From CAZYFH01 sp965197395 (GTDB lineage Bacteria; Acidobacteriota; Vicinamibacteria; Vicinamibacterales; UBA8438), in assembly GCA_965197395.1 (NCBI GenBank), contig CBDANB010000004.1:1-64000 (forward strand): a stretch of DNA of 64,000 nt, written 5' to 3'. Both the position numbers and the translations under genes were made by a program. The notes below the pieces were generated by a model, which was given only the letters and a program-made list of their open reading frames with translations, ran no database searches and was not told the DNA's origin. Of this stretch, positions 27,220 to 35,823 are shown one piece after another (the first letter of the stretch is position 1; every line of letters begins with the position of its first letter).

Positions 27220-28563
27220 ATGACCTTCCTGACCACGAAATCGCTGCCGCGCCGCACGGTGCTGCGTGGCCTCGGCGCAAGCCTGGCGCTGCCGTTCCTC
27301 GACGCCATGCTGCCCGCCTCCTCGCGCGGTCTGCTGGCCGCCGCCAAGCCGGTGCATCGGTTCCAGGCGTTCTACGTGCCGAACGGCATGGCCATGGAGC
27401 ACTGGACGCCGGCCGGTGCGGGAGGACGCGACTTCGCCCTGTCGCCGATTCTGGAGCCGCTGGCTCCGTATCGTGATCAGCTGCTCGTGCTGTCGGGCCT
27501 CAAGTCCAACTGGAACTACATCCATGCCGGCGCCTCCGGATCGTTCCTGACCGGCACGACGCGCGGCGGACGCAACGAAGTCGAGATCATCGCCGACGTC
27601 TCGATGGACCAGCTCCTGGCCCGGCACTTCGCAAACGAGACGCAGCTGGCGTCGCTCGAAGTCGCCATGGACCGACCGAACAACGCCGGCGCGTGCTCCG
27701 GCAACCTGAGCTGCGTCTACACGCACACCATCTCGTGGCGCAGCCCCACTCAGCCGTTGCCGATGGAGTGGAATCCCCGCGCGGTCTTTGAGTCGCTGTT
27801 CGGCGACAGCGGCAGCACCGAACGGTCGGCGCGCGAGGCGAGGCTGCGGCAGCACAAGAGCCTGCTCGATTCGGTGACGGAGAAGCTCGTCGATCTGAAG
27901 CACGAGCTCGGCCCGCAGGATCAGATCAAGGTCGACGAGTACGCGGAGTCGATTCGCGACGTCGAGCGGCGGATTTCGAAGGCCGAGGAGCAGCGCGATC
28001 TCGAGCTGCCGGCGATCCGGCAGCCGCAGGGCGCGCCGCCGGTCTTCGAGGATCACCTGGACTTGATGCTCGACCTTCAACTGCTCGCGTTTCAGTCCGA
28101 CCTGACGCGGGTGATCTCGTTCATGATCGGCAAGGAACAGAGCGCCCGGCCGTATCCGCAGGTCGGCGTGCCCGAGGCGCATCACCCGCTGTCACATCAC
28201 AACGATGTGCCCGAGCTGATCGCGCACATGTCAAAGATCAACCGATATCACACCGAGCTGTTCTCCGGTTATCTCGCCAAGCTGCGTGCGACGCCGGACG
28301 GCGATGGCTCGCTGCTGGACCACATGACGATCCTGTACGGGTCGGGCATCTCGAACAGCACGCGGCACGCAGGCAACAACCTGCCCATCATGCTGGCGGG
28401 CGGCGGCGCCGGGACGCTGCCGAGCGGTCGGCATCTGCGATACGCGGACGAGCCGTCGCTCGCCAATTTGCTCGTCACGCTCATGGACAAGCTCGACGTG
28501 CCGGTGGACCGCCTCGGTGGCAGCACCGGGAGGCTCCCGCTGGAGCCGCTCACCGGGCTCTAG
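27220..28563 (+). CDS. DUF1552 domain protein, twin-arginine exported (second copy)
   Basis: A 447-residue paralogue of the protein at 9995-11335. The Tat signal is LPRRTVLRGLGASLALPFLD (residues 8-27). Family segments are FQAFYVPNGMAMEHWTPAG, CSGNLSCVYTHTISWRSPT, PRAVFESLFGDSGSTE, YGSGISNSTRHAGNNLPIML and LGGSTGRLPLEP. A GAGGGAGA ribosome site lies before the ATG at 27220. It is the middle gene of a tight module: 12 bp after the DUF1592 gene and 3 bp before the ankyrin gene, which indicates cotranscription. Confidence 0.88.
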   Translation: MTFLTTKSLPRRTVLRGLGASLALPFLDAMLPASSRGLLAAAKPVHRFQAFYVPNGMAMEHWTPAGAGGRDFALSPILEPLAPYRDQLLVLSGLKSNWNYIHAGASGSFLTGTTRGGRNEVEIIADVSMDQLLARHFANETQLASLEVAMDRPNNAGACSGNLSCVYTHTISWRSPTQPLPMEWNPRAVFESLFGDSGSTERSAREARLRQHKSLLDSVTEKLVDLKHELGPQDQIKVDEYAESIRDVERRISKAEEQRDLELPAIRQPQGAPPVFEDHLDLMLDLQLLAFQSDLTRVISFMIGKEQSARPYPQVGVPEAHHPLSHHNDVPELIAHMSKINRYHTELFSGYLAKLRATPDGDGSLLDHMTILYGSGISNSTRHAGNNLPIMLAGGGAGTLPSGRHLRYADEPSLANLLVTLMDKLDVPVDRLGGSTGRLPLEPLTGL

Positions 28564-28566
28564 AGG

Positions 28567-29982
28567 ATGCGAGTCGTCCAGGGGTTGTTCGTCGCCGGCC
28601 TGATCGTCGCGGTGACGGGTGTCGTGCCAGCCGACGCGCACGCGCAGGGCGCTGCCCCTGTCTCGGCATCCGACGCGCACGCGCTGTCGTTGGAGCGACG
28701 CTTGATCGACGCCGTCAAGGGCTCGGACATTGTTGCCGTCGAGTCGCTCCTGGCAGCCGGCGCCAGCGCGGGGGCCTCCGACGGGGACGAGTCGACGGCG
28801 CTTCACTGGGCCAGCTATCGCGACGACCTCGACAGCGCCGGCCTGCTGCTGGCGGCGGGTGCCGCGGTCGACGCAGCGAATGACCTGGGCGCTACCCCAC
28901 TCTGGACGGCCAGCCAGAACGGCAGCGCCGCCATGGTGGGCCGGCTGCTGGCCGCGGGAGCGGACCCCAACGCGCCCCTCCTGGCCGGCGAGACGCCGCT
29001 GATGGTCGGCGCGCGGTCCGGCAGTCCCCCGGTCGTCGAGCAATTGCTGGCCGCCGGCGCCGATCCGAACGCGCGCGGCGCGCGCGGGCAGACCGCGCTC
29101 ATGTGGTCGGTGGCCCAGCACCACGCCGACGTCACCGAGGTCCTGATTGCCGGCGGCGCCGACGTCCACTTGCGCTCGGACGTCTGGACGCAGGTGATGG
29201 CCGTGCCGCCGCACGGTCAATTCGGCTACAACCAGGAGATCCCACACGGCGGCAATACCGCGTTGCTGTTCGCCGCGCGCGTCGGCGATCTCGCATCCGC
29301 GCGGCTTCTCGTGTCCGGCGGAGCGGATGTCGATGATGTGAACGCGTGGGGGGTCAGCGCGACCGTGCTCGCGGCGCATTCAGGATACGCAGACTTCGTC
29401 GACTACCTCCTCGAGCAGGGGGCCGATCCCAACGCTGCGGGCGCCGGGTTTGCGGCGCTGCACGCCGCGGTGATGCGCGGCGACGAACACACGGCGACCG
29501 CACTGCTCGTCCATGGCGCTGAGCCCGACCCCCGATTGGAAACGTGGACACCGACGCGACGCGCCTCGAGAGACCACAATTTCGCGCCGGCGCTGGTCGG
29601 TGCCACGCCGTTCTGGCTGGCCGCCCGGCTCGGGCGCGTCACGCTGATGCGTCTGCTTGCGGACAATGGCGCCGACCCGCTGTTCGTGCACCACGCTGAC
29701 TACATCGCCGACGGAAGCTTCGAGCGACGCTTCGAGGCGACCACCGCGTTGATGGCGGCGGTCGGTATGGGCGGGGGCCGGCGAGTGCGATCGTGGGGAC
29801 CGCTTCCCGACGGCTCGCCCGAGATGCGCGCGCTCGAAGCGGTCACGCTCGCGGTCCAGATGGGGGTGGATGTCAACGCCGCCGACACCGACAGCCGTAC
29901 TGCCCTCGATGCCGCAGAGGGTCTCCAGTACGAGTCGGTCGTTCGGTTCCTGGTCGCGAACGGCGCCACGCCTGGTCTGTGA
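28567..29982 (+). CDS. Secreted ankyrin-repeat protein (second copy)
   Basis: A 471-residue protein with a signal peptide (GLFVAGLIVAVTGVVPADAHAQ) and about nine ankyrin repeats (DESTALHWASYRDDLDSAGL, LGATPLWTASQNGSAAMVGR, RGQTALMWSVAQHHADVTEV, GGNTALLFAARVGDLASARL). It starts three bases after the DUF1552 stop, so translation is probably coupled. It corresponds to the ankyrin gene of the first module, but here it is third rather than first in order. Confidence 0.85.
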   Translation: MRVVQGLFVAGLIVAVTGVVPADAHAQGAAPVSASDAHALSLERRLIDAVKGSDIVAVESLLAAGASAGASDGDESTALHWASYRDDLDSAGLLLAAGAAVDAANDLGATPLWTASQNGSAAMVGRLLAAGADPNAPLLAGETPLMVGARSGSPPVVEQLLAAGADPNARGARGQTALMWSVAQHHADVTEVLIAGGADVHLRSDVWTQVMAVPPHGQFGYNQEIPHGGNTALLFAARVGDLASARLLVSGGADVDDVNAWGVSATVLAAHSGYADFVDYLLEQGADPNAAGAGFAALHAAVMRGDEHTATALLVHGAEPDPRLETWTPTRRASRDHNFAPALVGATPFWLAARLGRVTLMRLLADNGADPLFVHHADYIADGSFERRFEATTALMAAVGMGGGRRVRSWGPLPDGSPEMRALEAVTLAVQMGVDVNAADTDSRTALDAAEGLQYESVVRFLVANGATPGL

Positions 29983-30058
29983 CAGGGCGCTGGGTGGCGG
30001 CTTGCCTGCGGGGCGATTGCCGCGTCGCCGGTGAAACCTTCCGGCCATCAAGTGAGTA

Positions 30059-30340
30059 TCATCCCCTTGCTGTTCCCGGCGTGGCAGTCGATCGCGATGC
30101 CCTCACCACCGCAATGAAGCACCTGGTAGCTGGCGCCAAGTATGGTCCCGCGGCACCGGTGCCCATCAGCAGCAAGGACGGCTGGAGGTAGGGGTTCCGG
30201 CCACGCGCCGCTGATGCTTGCGCTTCTTCCGCCACGAGGCGGGCCACCTGACCGTCGAACGAGGTCCGGAGACCCTGCGCTCGTGCAAGTGGCGCCACCG
30301 ACAGGAGCAAGACGGGGGTCGCGACCGTTCGTCGCTGCAC
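30059..30340 (-). CDS. Possible small exported protein
   Basis: A 93-codon frame starting at a GTG (30340) with a signal-like N-terminus (RRTVATPVLLLSVAPLARAQ), followed by VARLVAEEAQASAARGRNPY and a short hydrophobic segment (PSLLLMGTGAAGPYLAP). The C-terminal 20 residues lose this character, so the gene may be a truncated remnant. No family is assigned. It lies just downstream of the dienelactone hydrolase gene on the same strand. Confidence 0.35.
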   Translation of the reverse strand: MQRRTVATPVLLLSVAPLARAQGLRTSFDGQVARLVAEEAQASAARGRNPYLQPSLLLMGTGAAGPYLAPATRCFIAVVRASRSTATPGTARG

Positions 30341-30350
30341 GCCGCCCGTC

Positions 30351-31226
30351 CTATGCCAACGCGGATTCGAACAGGACCAGGAGCCGGCTCCACGCCCGCT
30401 CCGCCTGCGCTTCGTTGTAGACCGCAGAGTCCGGTGGGCACCAGCCATGCATGGCTCCCGCATAGACCTCTATCTCGGCGGGGATGCCCGCCGCGTCATA
30501 CGCTGCCCGCAGCGTGTTCTTCGCGGCGGGGTCGCGTTCGTCATCGTTGGCGGCGACACAATGCAACATGTGCGCGGAGGTCTCCGGAATCAACAGGTGC
30601 GGACTATCGTCGGGAGCGGTCGCCAGGCCGCCACCGTGGAACGTGGCGCCCGCGCCCAGTCGGTCGGGCACCGCGGCGACCGTCCGCATGACCATCGGGC
30701 CACCCATGCAGTAGCCGGTCGTGCCGATCTTGCGGCCGGTGTCCACGGCGGTCTGGCGATCCAGAAAGCCGACGAACGCCCTGGCATCGGTGAAGTGCGT
30801 GTCGGCGTTGAGGTTCTGCGCCATCGGCAGGACGTGGTTCCGCACTTCCTCCTGACCAAAGGTCGCGCCCTCTTCAACAACCGGTGAGCGGGCGTCCCGA
30901 TAGAACGGATTCACCACCAGCACCGAGTAGCCCGATTGGGCCAGCCGGTTGCCCATGGCCCTAAAGGCCGGCCGCAGACCGAGGATGTCAGGCCAGACGA
31001 GGACCGCAGGATGTCGCCCGCTGGACGGGTGCACGAAATAGCAATCGGCCATCCCATCAGGTGTCGCCACCTCGACATCCGTTTCCGTCACCCCCTGGGC
31101 GTTGGCGACCGGCCTCCACATCATCGCCACTCCGGCCGCGGCCGAGAGTTTGCCGAACTGCCGCCGGGTCATCCCGGAACGGTCAAGAACGTCGTCGACA
31201 TCTTTTTGCGTGTGTTCGTCGCACAT
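30351..31226 (-). CDS. Dienelactone hydrolase family protein, twin-arginine exported
   Basis: A 291-residue alpha/beta hydrolase. The ATG at 31226 is chosen for its GAGGAG ribosome site and for matching the start of the paralogue at 1-394; an upstream in-frame start adds only non-conserved residues. The Tat signal is TRRQFGKLSAAAGVAMMW (residues 20-37). The nucleophile elbow is GYCMGGPM with Cys163, as in dienelactone hydrolases. Candidate Asp is in ANDDERDP (about 218-219) and the catalytic His is His260 in AGAMHGW. Expected to cleave a lactone or ester outside the cytoplasm. Confidence 0.88.
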   Translation of the reverse strand: MCDEHTQKDVDDVLDRSGMTRRQFGKLSAAAGVAMMWRPVANAQGVTETDVEVATPDGMADCYFVHPSSGRHPAVLVWPDILGLRPAFRAMGNRLAQSGYSVLVVNPFYRDARSPVVEEGATFGQEEVRNHVLPMAQNLNADTHFTDARAFVGFLDRQTAVDTGRKIGTTGYCMGGPMVMRTVAAVPDRLGAGATFHGGGLATAPDDSPHLLIPETSAHMLHCVAANDDERDPAAKNTLRAAYDAAGIPAEIEVYAGAMHGWCPPDSAVYNEAQAERAWSRLLVLFESALA

Positions 31227-31430
31227 GGTCTGCTCCTCGGATCGCGGCGTGGTTGCGGCGTCCAGCCTAGAGATGACCATTCTACGCCCGACCCGGGCTC
31301 GTCGCCTACGCTAGACTGATCCCCTGACTCCACGTCACCCGGCAGTCTCATGAGCGACACCGCCGTCGACGCTGCGACGACCGCCGAGGTTCTCGCCCCC
31401 AAGCGTTCGGGCTCCGCCAGCCAAGAGTTT

Positions 31431-32859
31431 GGGTCTATCCGGGTTTGCCAAAGACGTTTAGCTGATGCAATGACTTGATTGCTGCATGTAAACACGGGCT
31501 TCATTCCCTCTGTTGATTGCCGTCGACAGGAAGGAGGAGAAGCCCGTGAGCAACCTGAAGTTGCTGCGCACGATCCTACGTCTCAAGAGTCTGAAGGTCA
31601 CGCATGTTCGGTTCATGCATCGCGACACGGAGCTCCATCTGGCGGTCAAGCCGTACAAGAACGGCTGCCGCTGCCCGGCGTGTGGGCGGCGCGGCCGAAT
31701 CGTGCACCAGACAAGCGAGCGACGGCGGTGGGAGGATGTGGCGGTCATGGGCCTGCGCATCGTGCTCTGGTATGCCCCGAAAGAGATCCAGTGCCCCACC
31801 CATGGGCGCGTGCAGGAGGAGATCCCCTGGGCGCCGGCCTATGCCCGCGTCACCTACCGCCTGGAGTGGCGCCTCTGCGCCCTGTGCCAGATCATGACGC
31901 AGCAGGCGGCGGCCGAGATCCTGCGGCTCCCGACCTCGACCCTGTCCAACCTGCTGCACCGAGTCATCACGCGGGTGCGCCACGGGCACAAAATCCGAGG
32001 CCTGACCACGCTCGGCGTCGACGAGATCTCCTACTGCAAGGGCCGCAAGTTCGCCACCCTCGTCTACGACCTGGACCGCGCGCGCGTCCTGTGGGTCGGC
32101 CCGGGCAAGGGCCGCGACACCATCGATCGCTTCTTCAACGACTGGCTGAGCCCGGGGCAGAAAACGCGGGTCGCCTGGGCCAGTTGCGACATGAGCCCCG
32201 CCTATATCGGGGCGATCACCGATCACTGTCCCGAGGTCACGCTCGTCCTCGACCGCTTCCATCTCGTCAAAGCGCTAAACCAGGCCGTGGACGAAGTCCG
32301 CAAGGAACAGTGGCGGGCTCTCGACACGCCGGGGCGCAAGGCGATCAAGGGGCTGCGGTGGCTGCTCAGCAGGCACTCCAGACACCGGACCAAGGGCCAT
32401 ACCCGGTTCCTCAATCGCTTGCGGAACTCCAATCGGCGCATTCATCGCGCCTGGGTGCTCAAGGACGAGTTTGAGCACTTCTGGAACTACCGCTATCGGG
32501 CCTCGGCGACGAAGTTCCTCAGACGCTGGATGACCGCCGCGTTGCGCAGCCGCATCCCGACGTTGCGCACGTTTGTCGGGACACTGCGGACGCACCTCAC
32601 GCACATCATGGCCTTCATCGACAGGCCGCTGACGAATGCCGTCGGCGAGGGCTTGAATCGCATTATCAAGATCGTCAAGAACCGGGCGTCCGGTTATCGC
32701 CACCTGGACGACTTCGCCGACATGATCTACCTGACCGTCGGTGACCTCGATATTCCTGCGCACATTCCCAGCCACTTGCGTACCCTGTGAGCGACGTCAG
32801 AATGCCTATGCACCAGCATCATCAGCGCATTTCGTTAGTTGGGAAATTCGGATATAGCC
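31431..32859 (+). mobile_element. ISL3-family insertion sequence, copy 2 (1,429 bp), with target duplication
   Basis: Left end GGGTCTATCCGGGTTTGCCA at 31431; right end is the complement of GGCTATATCCGAATTTCCCA, ending at 32859. It is flanked by perfect 8-bp direct repeats AAGAGTTT at 31423-31430 and 32860-32867, the ISL3 hallmark. It is identical to copy 1 in length and transposase. It lies directly upstream of the kinase gene at 32925. Confidence 0.96.
31546..32790 (+). CDS. ISL3-family transposase (copy 2)
   Basis: A 414-residue transposase from the GTG at 31546, which follows GGAAGGAGGAG at the right distance; a TTG at 31513 is an alternative. The zinc finger (CRCPACGRRG), DDE-domain segments (LGVDEISYCKG, CDMSPAYIG, VLDRFHLVKA, NAVGEGLNRI) and length are typical for the family. 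It is identical to the protein of copy 1, so transposition or recombination is recent. Confidence 0.93.
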   Translation: MSNLKLLRTILRLKSLKVTHVRFMHRDTELHLAVKPYKNGCRCPACGRRGRIVHQTSERRRWEDVAVMGLRIVLWYAPKEIQCPTHGRVQEEIPWAPAYARVTYRLEWRLCALCQIMTQQAAAEILRLPTSTLSNLLHRVITRVRHGHKIRGLTTLGVDEISYCKGRKFATLVYDLDRARVLWVGPGKGRDTIDRFFNDWLSPGQKTRVAWASCDMSPAYIGAITDHCPEVTLVLDRFHLVKALNQAVDEVRKEQWRALDTPGRKAIKGLRWLLSRHSRHRTKGHTRFLNRLRNSNRRIHRAWVLKDEFEHFWNYRYRASATKFLRRWMTAALRSRIPTLRTFVGTLRTHLTHIMAFIDRPLTNAVGEGLNRIIKIVKNRASGYRHLDDFADMIYLTVGDLDIPAHIPSHLRTL

Positions 32860-32924
32860 AAGAGTTTCTCCACCTCTGACCGGAGGATGGATTGCTTCCC
32901 GGTCGGGAAGCTCGACGGGACGCC

Positions 32925-34421
32925 ATGGCGAACCTCGGGCAACGTCTGTTGAGCGCCTTCACGGCAACGATGTTCGTCGGGTTCGCCCTCGTCATGCTCC
33001 GCGATGCCACCTCGATCGGCACGGCGTGGCTCGCGTGGCGCGGATTGGTCCTCGTGGTCATGGCCGTGGCCACGGCGTTGACCGTGACACGCAAACGCTG
33101 GCGCCTCCGGCAACTACGCGTCATCGAAGCGGTGGCCTTCGTGACCGTGACGCTCTACCTAGCTGCGACGACGTACGCGGTCGGTGTCGCCGACCTCGCG
33201 ACCGGTGCGGCCGCATGGACCGGCACGCTGCTGGGTTTCGGGTTGCTGATGATCGCCTACGGGGTGTTTGTCCTCAACACGCTGGCGCGTGCTGTCGTTG
33301 GGGTGGTCGTGATCGGGGCCGCTCCACTGGCGGCGGTGCTTTTCGTGCGCGCGCGTGCGGCCAACGCGGGCGCCGCGTTCGATGCCGTCGCGACTGGTCG
33401 CCTGTTCGAGACCGGGCTCGTGTTAGGCGGGAGCGCCGCGGTCGCTGTCTTCTCGGCCTTCGTGACGTATACGCTGTTCACCTATGCGTACGATCAACGC
33501 AAGCGTACGTACTACGACCTCGAGGAGCGGATCGGCAGCGGTGGGATGGGCGAGGTGTGGCGAGGGCGCCACCAGACCTTGGCCCGGCCGACGGCTATCA
33601 AGCTGATCCGCGAGGATCGGCTCAAGGGCGTCGACGCCGACCAGGCTCGCCGGGTCTTGCTGCGCTTCGAGCGCGAGGCCAAAGCCACTGCAGCGCTGCG
33701 TTCCCCCCACACGATCGAGGTCTACGACTTCGGCGTCACCGGCGACGGGCACTTCTTCTACGCCATGGAGTTTCTCGACGGCTTCGATCTACAGTCGCTC
33801 GTCGAGCGATTCGGACCCGTCCCAGCAGAGCGGGCGGTCCACGTGCTGGTCCAGGCCTGCGACTCGCTCGCCGATGCCCACGACAGCGGACTGATTCACC
33901 GCGACATCAAGCCAGCCAACCTCTTTCTCTGCCGCCTGGGCCCGAGCTGCGATCATGTCAAGCTGCTCGACTTCGGCCTCGTGCAGCACGAACATCCGGT
34001 GTCCGAGTCCGCGAAGCTGACACGGGAGGGGACAACGGCGGGCACCCCCGCCTACATGGCTCCAGAGATGGTGGTGGCACGGAACGGCGTCGACCACCGC
34101 TCGGACATCTACGCGCTCGGGTGTGTGGCGTACTGGCTGGCGACGGGGACCCTCGTGTTCAGCACCACTGGCGGCGTCGCCCAGATAGTCGAGCACGTGA
34201 AGACCGTGCCTACACCGCCATCCAGGCGCTCGGATCGGCCACTGCCGTCCCAACTCGAGGTAATCATCATGAAGTGCCTCGAAAAGGACCCCGCAAACCG
34301 CTTCCAGGATGCGAGAGCGATGAGCGCGGCGCTACGCGCGGTGCCTGTGGCCGATCCCTGGGACACAGGTCGGGCCGAGGCGTGGTGGGATCTGCACCTC
34401 CGCGACCCGTCGGTCGCCTGA
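32925..34421 (+). CDS. Membrane Ser/Thr protein kinase with N-terminal six-helix domain
   Basis: A 498-residue kinase with unusual topology: about six transmembrane helices fill residues 8-185, and the kinase domain (about 190-470) is C-terminal. Kinase motifs are GSGGMGEVWRGRH (glycine loop), TAIKLIRE (Lys), GLIHRDIKPANLFL (catalytic loop), KLLDFGLVQ (DFG), GTPAYMAPEM (activation segment) and DHRSDIYALGCVAYWL. There is no PASTA or PD40 sensor, so the membrane bundle may be the sensor. The ATG at 32925 is used; a TTG at 32892 with a GGAGG site just upstream is an equal alternative. The ISL3 element ends 65 bp upstream and may have changed its promoter. Confidence 0.85.
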   Translation: MANLGQRLLSAFTATMFVGFALVMLRDATSIGTAWLAWRGLVLVVMAVATALTVTRKRWRLRQLRVIEAVAFVTVTLYLAATTYAVGVADLATGAAAWTGTLLGFGLLMIAYGVFVLNTLARAVVGVVVIGAAPLAAVLFVRARAANAGAAFDAVATGRLFETGLVLGGSAAVAVFSAFVTYTLFTYAYDQRKRTYYDLEERIGSGGMGEVWRGRHQTLARPTAIKLIREDRLKGVDADQARRVLLRFEREAKATAALRSPHTIEVYDFGVTGDGHFFYAMEFLDGFDLQSLVERFGPVPAERAVHVLVQACDSLADAHDSGLIHRDIKPANLFLCRLGPSCDHVKLLDFGLVQHEHPVSESAKLTREGTTAGTPAYMAPEMVVARNGVDHRSDIYALGCVAYWLATGTLVFSTTGGVAQIVEHVKTVPTPPSRRSDRPLPSQLEVIIMKCLEKDPANRFQDARAMSAALRAVPVADPWDTGRAEAWWDLHLRDPSVA

Positions 34422-34535
34422 GCGTGGGGTCGTGGTGGTCCGGGCTCTGGTCTCTTGTACCTCGCGCCGTAGCCGTCATCCGTGAAGCCATCGTGACCGC
34501 ACACCTCATCAGCTCAACAGGGGAGACTTGCACCA

Positions 34536-34719
34536 ATGGCCGTTCTCGTAACCGTCGAATGCAACGTAAAGCCCGAACACGCCGACGACCTAGTGAACTT
34601 CCTGAGGAACGAGCTTCATCACACCCGTGGATTCGACGGCTGTCATGGACTCACCATTCACAGGAACCAGGACGCCGCGCACAACATGGTGTTCGTCGAG
34701 CACCCCGAGACCACACAGC
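34536..34719 (+). pseudogene. Truncated antibiotic-biosynthesis-monooxygenase (ABM) domain protein
   Basis: A good ribosome site (GGGGAG) and ATG at 34536 begin an ABM ferredoxin-like domain: VLVTVECNVKPEHADDLVNF, GFDGCHGLTIHRNQDAAHNM, VFVEHPET. After about residue 61 the family signal is lost, and the frame runs antisense through the 3' end of the adjacent hydrolase gene. About one third of the domain (the final strand and helix) is missing. Confidence 0.65.
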
Positions 34720-34754
34720 TGAGAGCTGGCACCGGTCGACTGCGCCGGGGGCTG

Positions 34755-35660
34755 CTAGCGCTCGAGCTCGTCGACGATCACCTGGATATTGCGTCTGACC
34801 CCGGCCGCGTTCGCAGCAGCGTAGCCGACGTATGTCGACGGCGTCGTCCAGCTGGCCGCGATCTGATCGACGGTCTGGCCGGCTGACCGACCTGCACGCA
34901 CCATCTCCAGGAAGTCGCGATTGAACGCGGCCCATTCGTTCAGATCCGACCATGTCGCCTGCGTGCTGTGACCGGTGATGATGGTGTCGACGTTTCGGAT
35001 GGTGTCGTGCGCCTTCTGCACGGTGTCGGGGAACGCGACCCCGCTCCCGCCGTTCGCGGCGTCGATGAACGGGACTCGCTTCCCCAGGAAGGCGTCGCCG
35101 GCGTGCAGCGTGCGGAGTGCAGGGAAGACCACCCAGGCGTCACCGCCCGTATGGGCACGCCCGAAGTAGTACAGGTCCACCTGGTCGGCGCCGCTCCCGA
35201 GCGACATCCGGTCGGTGAACGTCCGCGTCGGCAACCCCCTGCCGTTGGTGTCCTCGAACACGTTCACCGGCGGCTCGGTCCGACCCGTGTATGGCCGCAT
35301 CACCTCCATATTGGCCTTCGTGGTCTCGTGCGTGACGACATCGACGGTTGCGGGAAACCCGACGTTGCCACTGACGTGGTCGCCGTGGCTGTGCGTGTTG
35401 ATCAGTGTCGTGACCGGGTTGCTCGTCAGCGCACGAATCTGCTCCAGGATAGGTTGGCCCCAACCCGGGTTCTTCGTGTCGACGACCACGACCCCCTCGG
35501 TCGTGACGAACACGGCGGTATTGCCACCGCCCCCTTCTCCCCGCAGCACGAACAAGTTGTCCTCGAGCCGTTCAACCTCGATCACCTTGGCCGCGTCCTG
35601 GGCGACCACGGCGGCGAGCGAGAGTGTGCCGACGATGGTGAGTACGATGCCGCGCTTCAT
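34755..35660 (-). CDS. Secreted metallo-beta-lactamase-fold hydrolase
   Basis: A 301-residue exported zinc hydrolase. The ATG at 35660 has a GGGAGGA ribosome site and begins a signal peptide (GIVLTIVGTLSLAAVVAQ). Metal ligands are THSHGDHVSGN (HxHxDH), GRAHTGGDAWV (His), LHAGDAFLGK (Asp) and IITGHSTQATW (His). The fold is shared by class B beta-lactamases, lactonases and glyoxalase-like enzymes; the substrate cannot be named. It is divergent from the broken gene at 35824, with an 18-bp perfect palindrome between them. Its 3' end faces the truncated ABM gene. Confidence 0.85.
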   Translation of the reverse strand: MKRGIVLTIVGTLSLAAVVAQDAAKVIEVERLEDNLFVLRGEGGGGNTAVFVTTEGVVVVDTKNPGWGQPILEQIRALTSNPVTTLINTHSHGDHVSGNVGFPATVDVVTHETTKANMEVMRPYTGRTEPPVNVFEDTNGRGLPTRTFTDRMSLGSGADQVDLYYFGRAHTGGDAWVVFPALRTLHAGDAFLGKRVPFIDAANGGSGVAFPDTVQKAHDTIRNVDTIITGHSTQATWSDLNEWAAFNRDFLEMVRAGRSAGQTVDQIAASWTTPSTYVGYAAANAAGVRRNIQVIVDELER

Positions 35661-35767
35661 GGGGTTCCTCCCGTGGTTGGTGACCGACCGACCGTGGCCC
35701 TTGACCGCAGTTGAACCGGGCGTGCCGGAGAGGGTGACGGTGGTGTTGAGGGGCACGGTCATTCAGT

Positions 35768-35785
35768 GTACTGTGCGCACAGTAC
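35768..35785. promoter_or_regulatory. Perfect 18-bp palindrome, candidate operator
   Basis: GTACTGTGCGCACAGTAC is its own reverse complement. It lies in the divergent region between the hydrolase start (35660, - strand) and the start at 35824 (+ strand). The symmetry and position resemble a binding site for a dimeric regulator such as a TetR-type repressor. No regulator gene is adjacent. Confidence 0.5.
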
Positions 35786-35823
35786 CCGTGCGCCGATATC
35801 TGCCCGAAGGGCTTTGTGGAGGT

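Noticed and set aside
26698..28185. A 495-codon antisense frame over the DUF1592/DUF1552 genes
   Set aside because: Shadow frame rich in Arg, His and Gln. The sense genes are paralogues of a second locus and clearly coding.
9975..31431. Inversion between the two ISL3 copies as an already fixed event
   Set aside because: Copy 2 keeps a perfect target duplication on its own flanks, which an inversion through the copies would have separated.
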